A DNA stretch of 64,000 nucleotides from Artemia franciscana (GCF_032884065.1 NC_088867.1:45819453-45883452); one strand, 5' to 3'. Shown: positions 48,450-59,743, counted from the first letter of the stretch. The notes: generated from the letters alone by a model not told the origin. Program-made: numbers and translations.

Positions 48450-48725
48450 ATGTATACCGGGATGACGACCGGGACACAGGGAATATAAATGACACAACTA
48501 CAACGGGGACGCCGGGGGCACAGGGGGATATAAATGACGACCGGGACACCGGGACACAAGGAATATAAATGACGCCCGGGACGCTCAAAGAGAAATCACA
48601 GACTGGGACACCGGGACACAAATGACGACCGGGACACAGGGAATATAAATGACGACCGGGACACAGGGACATAACTACAAAGGGGACGCCGGGGTGCACA
48701 GGGGGATATATAAATGACGATGGCG
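48450..48725 (+). repeat. GC-rich minisatellite in the Helitron
   Basis: Irregular units of GGGACACAGGGAATATAAAT and GACGACCGGGACACCGGGAC. The minus strand is open for 116 codons only because of the repeat (CPGRHL...-like text). Confidence 0.85.
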
Positions 48726-48739
48726 ACTCAGGGAATGGT

Positions 48740-48933
48740 CGATTAGCAATCACCATCAACAAAGCTCAAGGGCAATCATTAGAATCATGAGGTATAGATC
48801 TGAATACGGATTGTTTTCCCATGGACCATTATATGTTGCATGTTCAAGAGTCGGTAAACCTGACAATCTATTTATATGCACAGACAATGGGACAGCAAAG
48901 ATTGTTGTATATTCGCAATTTTTACGTAGTTAA
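48740..48933 (+). pseudogene. Helitron helicase, C-terminal remnant
   Basis: Reads RLAITINKAQGQSLES, a TGA stop, GIDLNTDCF, then after a one-base loss SHGPLYVACSRVGKPDNLFI and a basic end before TAA. TINKAQGQ.L and HG.LYVA.SRV are the last conserved motifs of Pif1-type helicases in Helitron transposases. One stop and one frameshift (about 48811) make it non-functional. Confidence 0.9.
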
Positions 48934-48934
48934 A

Positions 48935-48970
<36 letters not shown>

Positions 48971-49077
48971 TATATATATATCTATCTATATTCACAGGTG
49001 GGACATAGGGACACAACTACAATGGCGCGTAACGACTTACGCGCGCGGGGGGGCGCGAAGCGCCACCCCAACAGCTA

Positions 49078-49078
<1 letters not shown>

Positions 49079-49158
<80 letters not shown>
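49079..49158. repeat. (TA)n microsatellite
   Basis: About 80 nt of TA repeats directly after the Helitron 3' end, suggesting insertion into or next to a TA array; a similar short array precedes the 3' end at 48938-48980. Confidence 0.93.
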
Positions 49159-49162
<4 letters not shown>

Positions 49163-49325
49163 TATATTTAAAATATATTTTAAATTATATGTTTTAAAAA
49201 TTATATATTTTTACATTAACTAAAATAATAATAAAAAATACTAAAATGTTTATTTCAGGTAGGTTCACTTGAGCAATAAATAAATACAAAGTTTCAACCA
49301 AGTATTAACGTAGCTCATAATTAAC

Positions 49326-49568
49326 CTTCTGCGGATGAAGGATGACAGATTGTTGAAAACTGTCCTTTTTGGCCAACCGTCCAGGGCTAAACGGAAAGCA
49401 GGTCGTTCGCGGTTGGGTTGGGAGGATGTACAGAAAGATTGAAGGGAAATGGGAACTTTCTGGGAATGTATAAAGAAGGAGGCTTTGAATAGATTAGGAT
49501 GGAGGAGTGTGAGTAGCTGTGTTAGCCTCAGGCGGCTTGGTGCTCCGGTGAGTTGTTAGTAGCAGTAA
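49326..49568 (+). mobile_element. RTE-like LINE 3' tail
   Basis: Starts CTGCGGATGAAGGATGACAG, then CGTCCAGGGCTAAACGGAAA, GGGTTGGGAGGATGTACAG and GAATAGATTAGGATGGAGG, ending in AGTAGCAGTAATAA. It encodes the same RT C-terminal tail as the copy at 1.95-2.2 kb. 5'-truncated, about 240 bp. Confidence 0.8.
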
Positions 49569-50248
49569 TAATTAACCTGATTAATATAACATAGTAATTT
49601 TAAGGGTCGCGTATTGAACTGTGTCATATTATTAAAGAGGATCTCATTTTATTTTTGAATTCTTAAGGATTTAAAACCTTTTTTGTTCAAAAAAAAAAAA
49701 AAAAAAATGAATTCAATTCGCAGGAAATTATTGCGGCAAAGCAAAAACCACATATAAACAGATATTTATGAAACGCAGTATTGCAGATCTGGAAAATGTA
49801 ACTTCCGTCCGGTATATATAAAATACAAATTAGATTTCCAGCCTTCACAACAAATGCAGGGTTTGTATTGTAACTGAACACTCCGCTAAGTTATAGTCGT
49901 TCTTTGAAAATATGCAATTGCTGTCCCCGTTCTGAGTGAACGGCTTAAAAGTACAAACTAGATTTAGTTTATTCGAGTGACATTCGAGGAGATAAATGGA
50001 AAAAATGTAAAAATAGAGCAACAGATCGCAAAAATAAAATTAGTTTTAGACTGTATTTAGGCACATATCAAAATAAAAAAAAGAAGTTATTTGACATATG
50101 ATTTGGCTTTTCACGCATTCGAGAGAACTTTCAGAAAGTCAGCTGGGGATGATTATAAAAGTTATTTACAACTGCCAAAGAGCCGTTTGTTTTTAATTGA
50201 CATATTGTACTTAATCTAAGATAACTAAACTGCATATTCATAATTTCA
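49569..50248. other. Intron, gene-free
   Basis: AT-rich sequence with a poly-A run at 49690-49706. No exon recognised. Confidence 0.4.
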
Positions 50249-51054
50249 GTCGACTCTCTATAACTCGAAATCTTGGAATTATTTTTAATCCCCTCGGAAA
50301 AACCTGTCTAAAAAAATCAAATCATTTTTATACAACCCTGAAAAGGCTTATACCAGCTTTGCGTCTCACTCAAGACTAACTGTCTTGGCTTTTTCTCCGA
50401 TTAGCCATGAGTTGAGGGCAACTTGATTTTAATTCACATCAAGTTATCACTAAGCCATTTCTAATTGGAGATGAGGCCAAGACAGATAGTCTGAAGAAAA
50501 ACCATACATAGCTCCATAAATCATAACTCGAACAAAAACCATAACTCGAAATAATTCTGTGGTTGTATTTTACCTCTGTATGTCCAAATGACCCAAAAAT
50601 TAACTCTAAAACCCCAAATTCAGTATATAATTCGCCGTTTAATTTTCATTTTACCTCCAAAAGTCAAAGTTTACCTCTGTATCTCGAGGTATTTTTCAGC
50701 GAAGTCGAAACCCTGGTATGCAGCTTGCAACGTGTAAACTTTGATATATATATAATTTTGTTTAACATATTTTTGTATCAGATTCGGTTAATGTTCAGGT
50801 GTCGTTCCCTAGGAAACTAAATTTATTAATTGTATTTGAAAATAAAGTCTTGGCATTTTGAAAGTCAAGTCTTGATTTGTCAAGTCTATAACTCAAATTT
50901 TCATTGGGCTTACCTCTATAACTTGTTACTTTTATAAGTTGAATATTGTGTATAATGACCTGTATAACTCGAACTATGCGTAAGTCGAACTAAGCGTAAC
51001 TCGAAGAAAAATCGTGCTCTAGTAAATTTCGAGTTAGCGAGAGCCGAATATATA
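50249..51054. mobile_element. Pogo/Tigger-like non-autonomous DNA transposon
   Basis: Left end CAGTCGACTCTCTATAACTC followed by GAAATC; right end (read inverted) TCGGCTCTCGCTAACTCGAA followed by ATTT. These inverted termini of CAG/TCG-CTCTCG-TAACTCGAA type are the style of pogo/Tigger elements. The interior repeats CTCTATAACTCGAA-like phrases and holds no transposase. Another small MITE (50373-50492) is nested inside. Confidence 0.5.
50373..50492. mobile_element. Small nested MITE
   Basis: GACTAACTGTCTTGGC at the left and GCCAAGACAGATAGTC at the right are inverted repeats with one mismatch; total about 120 bp. A half-copy lies near 41.11 kb. Confidence 0.65.
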
Positions 51055-51650
51055 ATTATATTTTTGCTAAAAAAAACGAATTACCTTGTAAACATTGGGC
51101 TTACCTCTATAACTTGTTACTTTTATAAGTTGAATATTGTGTATAATGACCTCTATAACTCGAACTATGCGTAAGTGGAGCTAAGCGTAACTCGAAGAAA
51201 AATCATCTCTTCTAGTAAATTTCGAGTTAGCGAGAGCCGACTATATCATTATATTTTTGCTAAAAAAAACGAGTTACCTTGTAAACATAAAGTCTGTTCG
51301 GTGTATCAACAGCCGGTGGATTGTTACTTCTACTTTTTACTTGTTACTTTTAACTTTGAACTTGTTAACTTAGGAACTTGTTCACTTTGGAACTTGTTAC
51401 TTTTATAAGTTGAATATGGTGTAGAATGACCTCTATAACTCGAACTATGCGTAAACTCGAAGAAAAATCGTGGTCCACTAAATTTCGAGTTAGCGAAAGC
51501 CGACTATATAATTATATTTTTGCTTAAAAAAAACTAAGTTACCTTGTAAACATAAAGTCTGTTCGGTGTATCAACAGCTGGTGGATAATTGCTTAAAAGT
51601 TGGTATGTCGGCACCCCCCATCCGTGCATTTCACAAACACGCATAAGCTC
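50905..51650. repeat. Three-copy local duplication reaching into an exon
   Basis: Three tandem copies (about 50905-51093, 51094-51330, 51388-51650) share GTTACTTTTATAAGTTGAAT, TATAACTCGAACTATGCGTA, TTTCGAGTTAGCGAGAGCCG and TTACCTTGTAAAC. The third ends in the real exon (51543-51650). Copy 2 carries the 3' half of that exon with its donor (51273-51322); copy 1 only its last ~10 bases and a donor. Confidence 0.85.
51543..51650 (-). CDS. A1CF/RBM46/RBM47-type protein, exon with start of dsRBD-like domain
   Basis: Minus strand: acceptor TTATTTTTCAG, then 36 codons in phase 0 on both sides, donor GTAACT. The peptide ELMRVCEMHGWGVPTYQLLS then NYPPAVDTPNRLYVYK matches the start of the dsRBD-like domain of A1CF/RBM46/RBM47/DND1 (L.E.C....WG.P.Y.L ... 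...LF.YKV). In A1CF this domain supports RNA editing with APOBEC1; in RBM46/DND1 it acts in germline mRNA control. Arthropod function is inferred only. The codon context and clean splice sites make this a confident exon. Confidence 0.9.
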
Positions 51651-51904
51651 CTGAAAAATAAGTGTTTATCAAAGCTAGAAAGCTAGGAACATTAGAAAGC
51701 TAGAAAACTAGACATTTTCAAAGTTCAAACATCCGTTCCATTTTAATTGCAAATTACTAAAATACAGATTGTGACTACATAACCACAAATTACAATAATT
51801 GTAGCTACGTTTATTCACTAAGTTATGTAGTTAATATGAACAAGGAAAGAGCTATAGTAAAGTAAAGTTTTACTTTTTCTCTCAATTCTACTTTATTAAA
51901 CAGT

Positions 51905-53205
51905 AAATAACTTTAGCGTAAAGAGCAGGACGTTGAGGGAGGAACAGCCCCTTTCATACACGGAGTAATTTCTGTTCGTTTTAAGTTTTAATGTCGCTCC
52001 TTACTTTCAGTTAAAAAAACTTGTTTTTTTATTTAATTTCTGAACGTTTTTGAATTAATGCATGTTTTTATTTTGGCTCTCCGTAAATGAATAATTAAAA
52101 CGAAATTTGCGCATTAATTTTTTTTGGCCTAATGGCTTTCCCTTAGTTTTGATCAGACGATTTTGAGAAAAAGGGTGGGAGAGGAGGCCTAGTTGCCGTC
52201 CAATTTTTCGGTTACTTAAAAAGGCAACTAGAATTTTCAATTTTTAACGGACGTTTTTATTAATAAAAAATATCCATAACTTACAAATTAACTTACGTAA
52301 CGAACTTCTGTATTCGTATATATTTATTATGTATATGAGGAGGTTTGCCCCCTCGTTAGTACCTCACTCTTTACACTAAAGCTTTAATTTTGTCCCAATT
52401 CTTTAAGATTGACACCTGAATCACAAAGGCTGTAGAATAAATAGCTGAAATTACTAAAAATACTTTAGCGTAAAGAGCGAGCTATTTAGGAAGTAATGGA
52501 CCCCCCATATGCGTAATAATATATGTTCGTTTTAAGTTTTAATGCTGGTCCTTACTTTCAGTTGAAAAAACTTTTTCATATTTATTTTTTCATTGTTTTT
52601 TTTTTTAAATAATGCTAGAAAATCCTGCGGCCCCTTCATGGAATTTCTCTTCTCCCATGACAAATTCCTCCAAGAGAAGATCCAAGAGAAGACATAGTTA
52701 TTATGTTTTTCGACTATGCTGAACCGAATGGCTATCTCAAAATTTTGATCCGTTGAATTTGGGAAAAAATGAGCGTGGGAGGGGGCCTTAGGTGCCCTCA
52801 AATTTTTTTGGTCACTTCAAACTTTTAATTTCCGTTAGAATGAGCCTTCTCGCGATATTCTAGGACCACTTGGTCGATACGATCACCCCTGGGGAAAAAA
52901 CAACAAACAAACAAACAAATAAACACGCACCCGTGATCGGTCTTCTGGCAAAAAATACTAAGTTCCACATTTTTGTAGATAAGAGCTTGAAACTTCTACA
53001 GTAGGGTTCTCTGATACGCTGAATGCGATGGTGAGATTTTCTAAATTTAAGACTAAATTTGATGAAACTTATATATTTAAAATCAGCATAAAAATCCGAT
53101 TCTTTTGATATATCAATTGGTATCAAAACTCCGTTTTTTAGAGTTTCGTTTACTATTGAGCCGGGTCGCTCCTTACTACAGTTCGTTACCACGAACTGTT
53201 TGATA
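51905..53205 (+). repeat. Interspersed repeat family X, long copy
   Basis: Begins around ACTTTAGCGTAAAGAGCAGG and TTCTGTTCGTTTTAAGTTTT, passes through ATTTAATTTCTGAACGTTTT, GGCTATCTCAAAATTTTGAT, GAGCTTGAAACTTCTACAGT and CTATTGAGCCGGGTCGCTCC and ends with the hairpin CAGTTCGTTACCACGAACTG then TTTGA. An internal second start-like segment at about 52450-52560 repeats the first. No protein is encoded. The 8-bp hairpin near the terminus is preserved in the copy ending at 62461. Confidence 0.75.
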
Positions 53206-53640
53206 TTCTTGATTTATCATTGATTTTTTTACTTTTCACGATTTCATCTCATGGCATGTAAGTACATATATAGGGACTACCGATCCCCTTAAAGCAGGGA
53301 GCTCTTTTGACTCCCCTAGAATCCTAAGAAATATCCAGATTCTTCTGGCACCCCACATTTTTTCCACCGAAAATGTATAAATGTATAACTATAGTTATTA
53401 TTATTATAATTATAATTGTAAAATTATAATTGAATTAAATGTATATGTACGACATATTTATTAAAGCTACAAAAATGAAATCAATCTCAGATCCTAATAG
53501 AAATGAGTTCGGCAGGATTCGGCGTCAACATCCCCCCACGCAAAATTGAGCAGCCACAGAAAAAGTACAAAATATGTACCTCAAAATGTCGATCATATGT
53601 CCTAAGGGATAACAAAAGGATCAGATATCCCGAACAGTTT
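53206..53640. other. Intron, gene-free
   Basis: AT-rich spacer with ATTATAATTATAATTG-type runs; nothing recognised. Confidence 0.35.
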
Positions 53641-55100
53641 TAGGACAGGGGTTGGTTGGTCTACGATCACTTTTGACTTACAAAGAAGGACTAAAACTCT
53701 CAATTTCCGACCGAATGAGCCTCCTGTGAAGTTTCTACGATCACTACGGGAAGACTGGGGATGAGGAACGGGCAGCTCCCCTCCTATAGGGAATAATTTC
53801 TGCTAATTTTGGAGTTTAATGTTACGATTTAATTTCATGATAACACTGTCGACCAGAAATATTCCCAGAAATCAAGGAGATTAAATATCAATTTATACAT
53901 TCACCCCTCACCCTTCCTTAGAGCTAATTCTGCATTGATCTGAAATCTCAATGAGAGTTCAGATGCTTTGGCATTAAAATACACGCTTTGAGCACATCTA
54001 CCCCCTCCCTAGCTATCAGACCTTTTGACTAGTTTGAACAAAATGTCAACTAAAAAAAATAATAATTGTTAAGGAGTGAGGGCACATAAAAAGAGCAAGG
54101 AGAGGGGGGGTTGCCCTCCGGTATATCTTCAACTCTCTCACAACTTATATGGAAAGTTTCAGCCTAATACAATCAGCCGTTGCTTAGATAGTGCAAATAT
54201 AACCTTTTCACAGCCAGTAAGGACATAATGTGTTTTGATTGTTTCGCATACCTCACAACATTTTTTTTTTTCAAGTTCCATCTTAATACTCTAAGCATAT
54301 TTATATGCTAACAATGAGCAACATGAATAAGTTACATCCCATGGAACAGGGGCTACTAAAGGGGGGTGTCTACCCCGGAGCCAGTTATTTGATCTTTGGA
54401 CTAGTTTTAATCAAATGACTATCTCAAAATTTTGATCAGATGCATTTGGATGAAAAAGGGTGTTGGGGTGGGGGTTACCCTCCGATTACTTTTGAATATT
54501 ATAAAGGGCACTGAAATTTTTGATTTCCAAATTAATCGATCCCTTACAAAGTTTACAAGACCACCCTTCTCACAAAAACCTTATATCTTAACAATGAGTA
54601 GCTTACATCCCTCGTCCTCGGAGCTGGACGGGTGGTTGTCAAACCCGGAGGCATGGTGATTTGACCTTTGGACTATTTTGAAGAAAACAGCTATCTCAAA
54701 ATTTTGATCAGATCCGCTTAGGGAAAAAGACGGTGTGGGTGGTGGCTTTTTGCCCTCCAATCACTTTTGATTCTTAAAAAGGGCACTAGAGCTTTTAATT
54801 TACAATCAATTGAGCCCTCTCCGAAGCTTATACAACCATCCTTTCCCTACGAAGTGCCTCCGGGAAAAAGATAAATAAACAAATAAATAATAGTGCAATA
54901 AACCCTAATGGCTCATTACTATAGGCAACTCTATGACATTGCCTCTGACTTAAACAGGTGAGCAGAACTTTCGATTTCCCTTCTGATGAACATCCGAAAT
55001 TATCCAGGGGGAATAGTGGGGACTACCCGGGGGGATCGTTTGTAGGGGAATTTTCTTAGGGAGGGAGGGGGAATTTACGCGGGGGAGGGGATTCCTTGGT
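53641..55100. repeat. Family X-related array with ~285-bp period
   Basis: Two consecutive paragraphs (about 54303-54590 and 54585-54860) share AACAATGAGTA, a CTACCCCGGAGC/AAACCCGGAGGC block, TTTGGACTA, CTATCTCAAAATTTTGATCA, CTCCGATTACTTTTGA and AAAGGGCACT. The same phrases occur in family X elsewhere, so this is an internal expansion of that family. Short frames here are repeat-derived. Confidence 0.65.
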
Positions 55101-56139
55101 TAAAAAATCCTAGACACGAGTTCGGCATTTCATTTTAAACAATGGGAAAACGCGGAATTTTATTATTAGAAAAGCCTTCACAGAATTAAATGCATAAAAT
55201 TAAAATAACGTTAACCGTGTTGTCAATGATAACTAAAGTATCAAAAGAAAATTTATCACAATACACACATCAAAAGAACCAGATCGAAATAACCAAAATC
55301 GAAAATTTGATCTCGTTTTTGAGAAAACTCCACCTATTTTTGGTAATTTTACGCGCTACTGCAATATTTAGAATAGCTCCATACTGTACAACATACTGGC
55401 GATCATTTTCAAATCACCTTTCATGGTTTTCCTCCTGGTATTTCAGAGCAGAACAAATATAGCCAATTGGCAATTGAAAGCATTTTATTCACCCCCACCT
55501 TGCATACATATTAGACTGAAATACCCCGATAAGTCAAGAAGAATGCCGAATGAACTGAGAGAAGAAAATGCTGTTGGCTTGAATATTCGACCCTATAAAC
55601 AAACAGGGCTTAACGGTTCTGGGTAATGGGTAAACAGGATACATAACAACTTTTGAGCGTATGCGCCATCTAAATATACGGTACTTTTACAACTAGATGG
55701 CTGTCAGTGAATCGACAATAGCAAAAATTTTAAAGTAGAAAAATTAAATAGACCTCAAAATGATTGTTAGAAGGCTCTTGAGAAGTTGTCTAACTTCTAA
55801 GTTTTTGAGGTGCAATTTGCCACCTCAATTAAGGTATTTATTAAATTTTCTTCCTCCATCAATTCTCAAAGCAATACTTAAATTCTAGAATATTGTTTTT
55901 ACTCCCTGTCTGTATCCTATAAATAAGTTAGAATAATAGGACTATGACTGAGATCGCGACAATACAGAAAAAAAAAACTAGGCATACTATAGATAAAAAA
56001 ATCAGAATAACAAGAGCTAAGAGCTCATATGGCATTTGTGACGGGGTCGGAAGAGCTAAGAGCTCATATGGTATGAGCTCTAGCAAAATTCTAAGAATCA
56101 CAAGGTTGCTTCAAAAGAAAAATCAGAGGCCTAATGCCG
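55101..56139. other. Intron, gene-free
   Basis: AT-rich sequence. The phrase AGAGCTAAGAGCTCATATGG occurs twice at about 56012 and 56052, next to the family Y array. No exon recognised. Confidence 0.4.
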
Positions 56140-57890
56140 GTCGTGATTTAAAATAAGAGCTCTGAGTCATGAGGTCCTTCTAAATATCAAAATTCATTAA
56201 GATCCGATTACCCACTCGTAAGTTAAAAATACCTCAATTTTTCTAATATTTTCTCTCCCTTCAGCCCCCCAGATAGTCGAATCGGGGAAAACGACTTTAT
56301 CAAGTCAATTTGTGCAGCTACCTGACACTCCTACCAATTTTCATCGTCCTAGCACGTCCAGAAGCACCGAACTCGCCAAAGCACTGAACCCCACCACCTA
56401 ACTCTACCAAAGAGAGCGGATCCAATCCGGTTACGTCAATCAAGTATCTACGACATTTATAAGCGTTTTCCAAGATTTCCGGTTCCCCCTTCCAACTCCC
56501 CCCAATGTCAAAAGATCTGGTCGGGATTTGAAATAAGAGCTCTGAGACAGGAGTTCCATCTAAATATCAAATTTCATTAAGATCCGGTCACCCGTTCTTA
56601 AGTTAAAAATAACTCAATTTCTCTGATTTTTCCAAATTAACAACCCCCAGCTCCCTCAAAGAAAACGGATCCGTACCAATTATGTCAATCTCGTATCTAT
56701 ACCTTGTGCTTATTCTTCCCATCAAGTTTCATCCCGATCTCTCCACTCTTAGGGTTTTCCATGATTTCTGGTTTCCAAGATTTCTGTTTCCCCCCTCCAA
56801 CCCTCATGTCCTAGGATCCGATTCGAATTGAAAATGGAGCATATGAGACATAAGATTCTTCTATATATCAAGTTTCATTAAGATCCGATCACCCATTCGT
56901 AAGATACCTCGATTTTCACGTTTTCCAAGAATTCCGGTTTCCCTCTCCAACTCCCTTCAATGTCAAGGGATCTGGTCGGAATTTAAAATAAGAGTATTAA
57001 AGCACAAGATCCCTCTAGATATCAAATTTTATCAAGATCTGATCACCCGTTCGTAAGTTACAAATACCTCATTTTTTCTATTCTTCCGAATTATTCCCCC
57101 CCCCCCCAACTCCACCAAAGAGAGCGGATCCGGTCCGATTATGTCAGTTACCTATCTTGGACTTGTGCTTATTCTTTCCCCCAAGTTTCATCCTGATCTC
57201 TCCGCTTTAAGCATTTTCCAAGATTTCCGGTCCCCCCTGATGACAGTGGATCCGGTCGGGATTTAAAATAAAAAAATCTGAGTTTCGAGGTCCTTCTAAG
57301 CATGAAATTTCATTAAGATACGATCACTCTTTTGTAAGTCAAAAATACCTCATTTTTTCAATTTTTTTAGAATTAACCCTCTCCCCAACTCCCCCAAAGA
57401 GAGCAGATCCGTTCCGGTTATGTCAATCCCGTATCTAGAACCTGAGCTTATTTTCCCACCAAGTTTCATCCCGATCCCTCTACTCTAAGCGTTTTCCAAG
57501 ATTTTAGGTTCCCCCATTCGACTTCCCCTTCACTGGATCCCGTCGGGATTTAAAATAAGAGCTCTGAGACACGATATCCTTCCAAACATCAAATTTCATT
57601 AAGATTCCATCATCCATTCGTAAGTTAAAAATACTTCATTTTTTTTTTTTTTTCTCCCAATCAACCGACCCAACTCCCCCCTCCCCCAGATGGTCAAATC
57701 GCGAAAACGACTATTTCTAATTTAATCTGGTCCGGTCCCTGATACGCCTGCCAAATTTCATCGTCCTAGCTTACCTGGAAGTGCCTAAAGTAGCAAAACC
57801 GGGACAGACAGACAGACCGACAGATAGACCGACAGAATTTGCGATCGCTATATGTCACCAAGTGCCATAAAAAAGCAGAAGATTAAGTTC
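56140..57890 (+). repeat. Interspersed repeat family Y, tandem array
   Basis: Six or more paragraphs start near 56154, 56536, 56836, 56989, 57260 and 57555. Each reads AAATAAGAGCTCTGAGACA, a CTTCTAAATATCAAATTTC, ATTAAGATCCGATCACCCG and TCGTAAGTTAAAAATACCTC, and most add CAAAGAGAGCGGATCCGGT and CAAGTTTCATCCCGATCTCT. Lengths vary (150-380 bp) through internal deletion. The array ends with GACAGACAGACCGACAGATA and AATTTGCGATCGCTATATGT. It encodes no protein. Confidence 0.8.
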
Positions 57891-58094
57891 ACCTTAGATA
57901 GGGTCTCTCCGATCTAACTAATTAGAAATGATCATGACTTGGTAGCTAAAGGCGAACATTTTTACTAATTGACAATAAAGTGGAGGAGCGCCAAAACCCT
58001 CTACCCATGGGGTACCCCTGACCTTGGGACTTAGTGTGAGGAACAATAACGTGGTATTTGGAAAAATAAAACGAAAAATATTCGAAAAACAGAC

Positions 58095-58215
58095 CTGCAT
58101 GCACTCCACAAGCCACATGGACCTTCTCACTGTATCCTGTCCTGCCTTTGTACTCAGTAGCCCCGCGGCACCGCGATCCGGGCGGGTTATACAATTGGCG
58201 GTAATTGACTCCAAA
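58095..58215 (-). CDS. A1CF/RBM46/RBM47-type protein, linker exon
   Basis: Minus strand: acceptor ATCTTTTTGAAG, 121 nt, donor GTCTGT. Two frames stay open across it. The one compatible with both neighbours takes one base to complete AA|T from the upstream exon and ends in phase 0: LESITANCITRPDRGAAGLL, STKAGQDTVRRSMWLVECMQ, joining directly to ELMRVCEMHGWG. VECMQ.LM..CE then forms helix 1 of the dsRBD-like domain, as in A1CF (..ILEEIC...WG). The alternative frame (FGVNYRQLYNPPGSRC...) breaks phase at both ends. The CpG-rich codons contrast with the AT-rich introns. Confidence 0.8.
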
Positions 58216-59604
58216 CTTCAAAAAGATATTTGTTAGAAATTTTGAGTCAAGAAGCTTTATTTATAGGAAGTAACAAGGCACTTGAATACAAAAGAAAATA
58301 CAAAAACGCCCAAAACTCCAAGATAAAAGGTGTTTCAAAAAGAACTCCGGTTTTGAAAAGTCCTATGTTTTTACGGCTTTGAAAAGTCCTACATTTTTAC
58401 GGCTTTGAAAAGTCATGCACGGCATTAATATATACTCGTAAAGGCAGGTATACAGAGGGCTTCCCCGGGTCAAACCCTTACGAAGGGTTCGGATTATTTA
58501 AACTTTCATGAGTCGATCACTTTGCCTATTCTCTTTGATGAGCCGAGTCCCATGCCTAAAAAAACCTTATGCATACGTACCTGGTGTAATTTAAATGTTT
58601 CTATAAAAATTTAGGTCATTTACTATATCTAAATAGTAAATAAAAACACAAGTTAGATTTTTCGATATAAAAAAAAGTGAATCGTTTTGCGAACCAGGAA
58701 GACTTTCTTGATTCCGATTCTAGGGAATACCTGATGTTCCTGATTACTGGTTCCAATAAATCACCCCTTCACTTATTGCAGACTTCAGAGATTTTGGAAA
58801 CAGTTTTTGTATAAAAAGAGAAGAAAAAAAATTCTGATTTGTATGATAAATGATTAATATTCCATCTTAATGCTCATCTCGAAATTTGAGATGTTCCTTA
58901 TTACATACTTATATTTGAAGACCATCTTTTCAAATTTTCTAGCTCAATTAATATTCCTCCACCAATTTTTGTTCGCTAAAGTATCAAGGACATACAAATA
59001 ACAAGCTTTTTGCCCCACTGGGCCCATTTTTAGTTTATTCATACCCGAAAACACTGTTTTTAAGCTTCTTCTTTTGATTGTTTCACAGCTTTGAAGCTAT
59101 TAGGACAGTATCACATTTTCGCCAGCGCCGGAAAATTAAACTGTGAAATAAAAAAAATAAAAAAAATAGTTAAATTTGAAGACGCTTTTCTTCCGTAAAA
59201 AATCGGAACACTAAGGACCTGTTGATTCACAAACACAACTAAAAATTCAAAGGAAAAACTATACCTTTTGTCTGGTGCCACATACTCTTGGCTTTTATTT
59301 CTGATTATTCGCCCACATGTCTTCTTTTTAAATTTGGCGCCACTACTACCTAAAATTTAACAGCTGCATATGGCGATCTTTTTTTACTAAAATTGAATTT
59401 AAGATCTTATTCGACTTTTTATACATGGTTGTGCAATTTTCCGCTTTTACTTTCCTTTGTATTTCAACAATTCAGATTTATAATTTAGCGAAAAATTGTT
59501 AGGAGCAATCATTTGTAGCAAATTAGACTGCTAAAAACAGCTTTAAGTTTGTATTTCTTTAATTAAAACAGCAACTACTAAAATCAACAAAAAATAAAGC
59601 TTAC
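58216..59604. other. Intron of the RNA-binding-protein gene
   Basis: A short triplication of TTTTACGGCTTTGAAAAGTC lies at 58370-58415. Otherwise AT-rich with no exon recognised. Confidence 0.45.
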
Positions 59605-59743
59605 TTTGGTAGAGGTCCTCCGGGCAAACTTCCGTTTGAAATACTCCGGACAAGTTCTTTCCGGGCTTCATATTCGGTTCTATTGACCGGTCTAGACCAA
59701 GCAACCTCCACTACCGCGTTGTCTATTATTGCTGGCTCGTGAC
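59605..59743 (-). CDS. A1CF/RBM46/RBM47-type protein, exon with end of RRM3
   Basis: Minus strand: acceptor TTTATTTGGTAG, two bases, 45 codons, two bases, donor GTAAGC. The peptide HEPAIIDNAVVEVAWSRPVN then RTEYEARKELVRSISNGSLP ends an RNA-recognition motif: VVEVAWSRPV aligns with the last strand of RRM3 in A1CF/RBM47 and hnRNP Q/R proteins (..IEVTLAKPV.). The dsRBD-like domain downstream separates A1CF/RBM46/RBM47 from hnRNP Q/R. This is the most 5' exon in view; RRM1, RRM2 and most of RRM3 are expected beyond 64000. Confidence 0.88.

Larger units (their letters stand above)
47541..49078 (+). mobile_element. Helitron remnant with canonical 5' and 3' ends
   Basis: Left end TCTATCTATATATATAAAAA then TAAGTTGTCTGTCTGTGGAT, starting with TC after an A (47541 or 47545). 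The right end has a hairpin GGCGC-GAA-GCGCC (49052-49064) ten bases before CTAG (49075-49078), followed by T. These are the hallmarks of Helitron termini. Inside are about 600 nt of A-rich repeats, a minisatellite and the last ~65 codons of the Rep/helicase protein. The Rep domain and most of the helicase are missing, so it is non-autonomous. It lies in an intron of the RNA-binding-protein gene, antisense to it. Confidence 0.88.

Noticed and set aside
48412..48762. 116-codon minus-strand Cys/Pro/Gly-rich frame
   Set aside because: By-product of the GC minisatellite in the Helitron.
51175..51408. 77-codon plus-strand frame
   Set aside because: Antisense to the duplicated exon fragment and repeat copy; no independent support.
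57946..58221. Frame FGVNYRQLYNPPGSRC in the linker exon
   Set aside because: Incompatible with splice phase on both sides; the alternative frame fits both.
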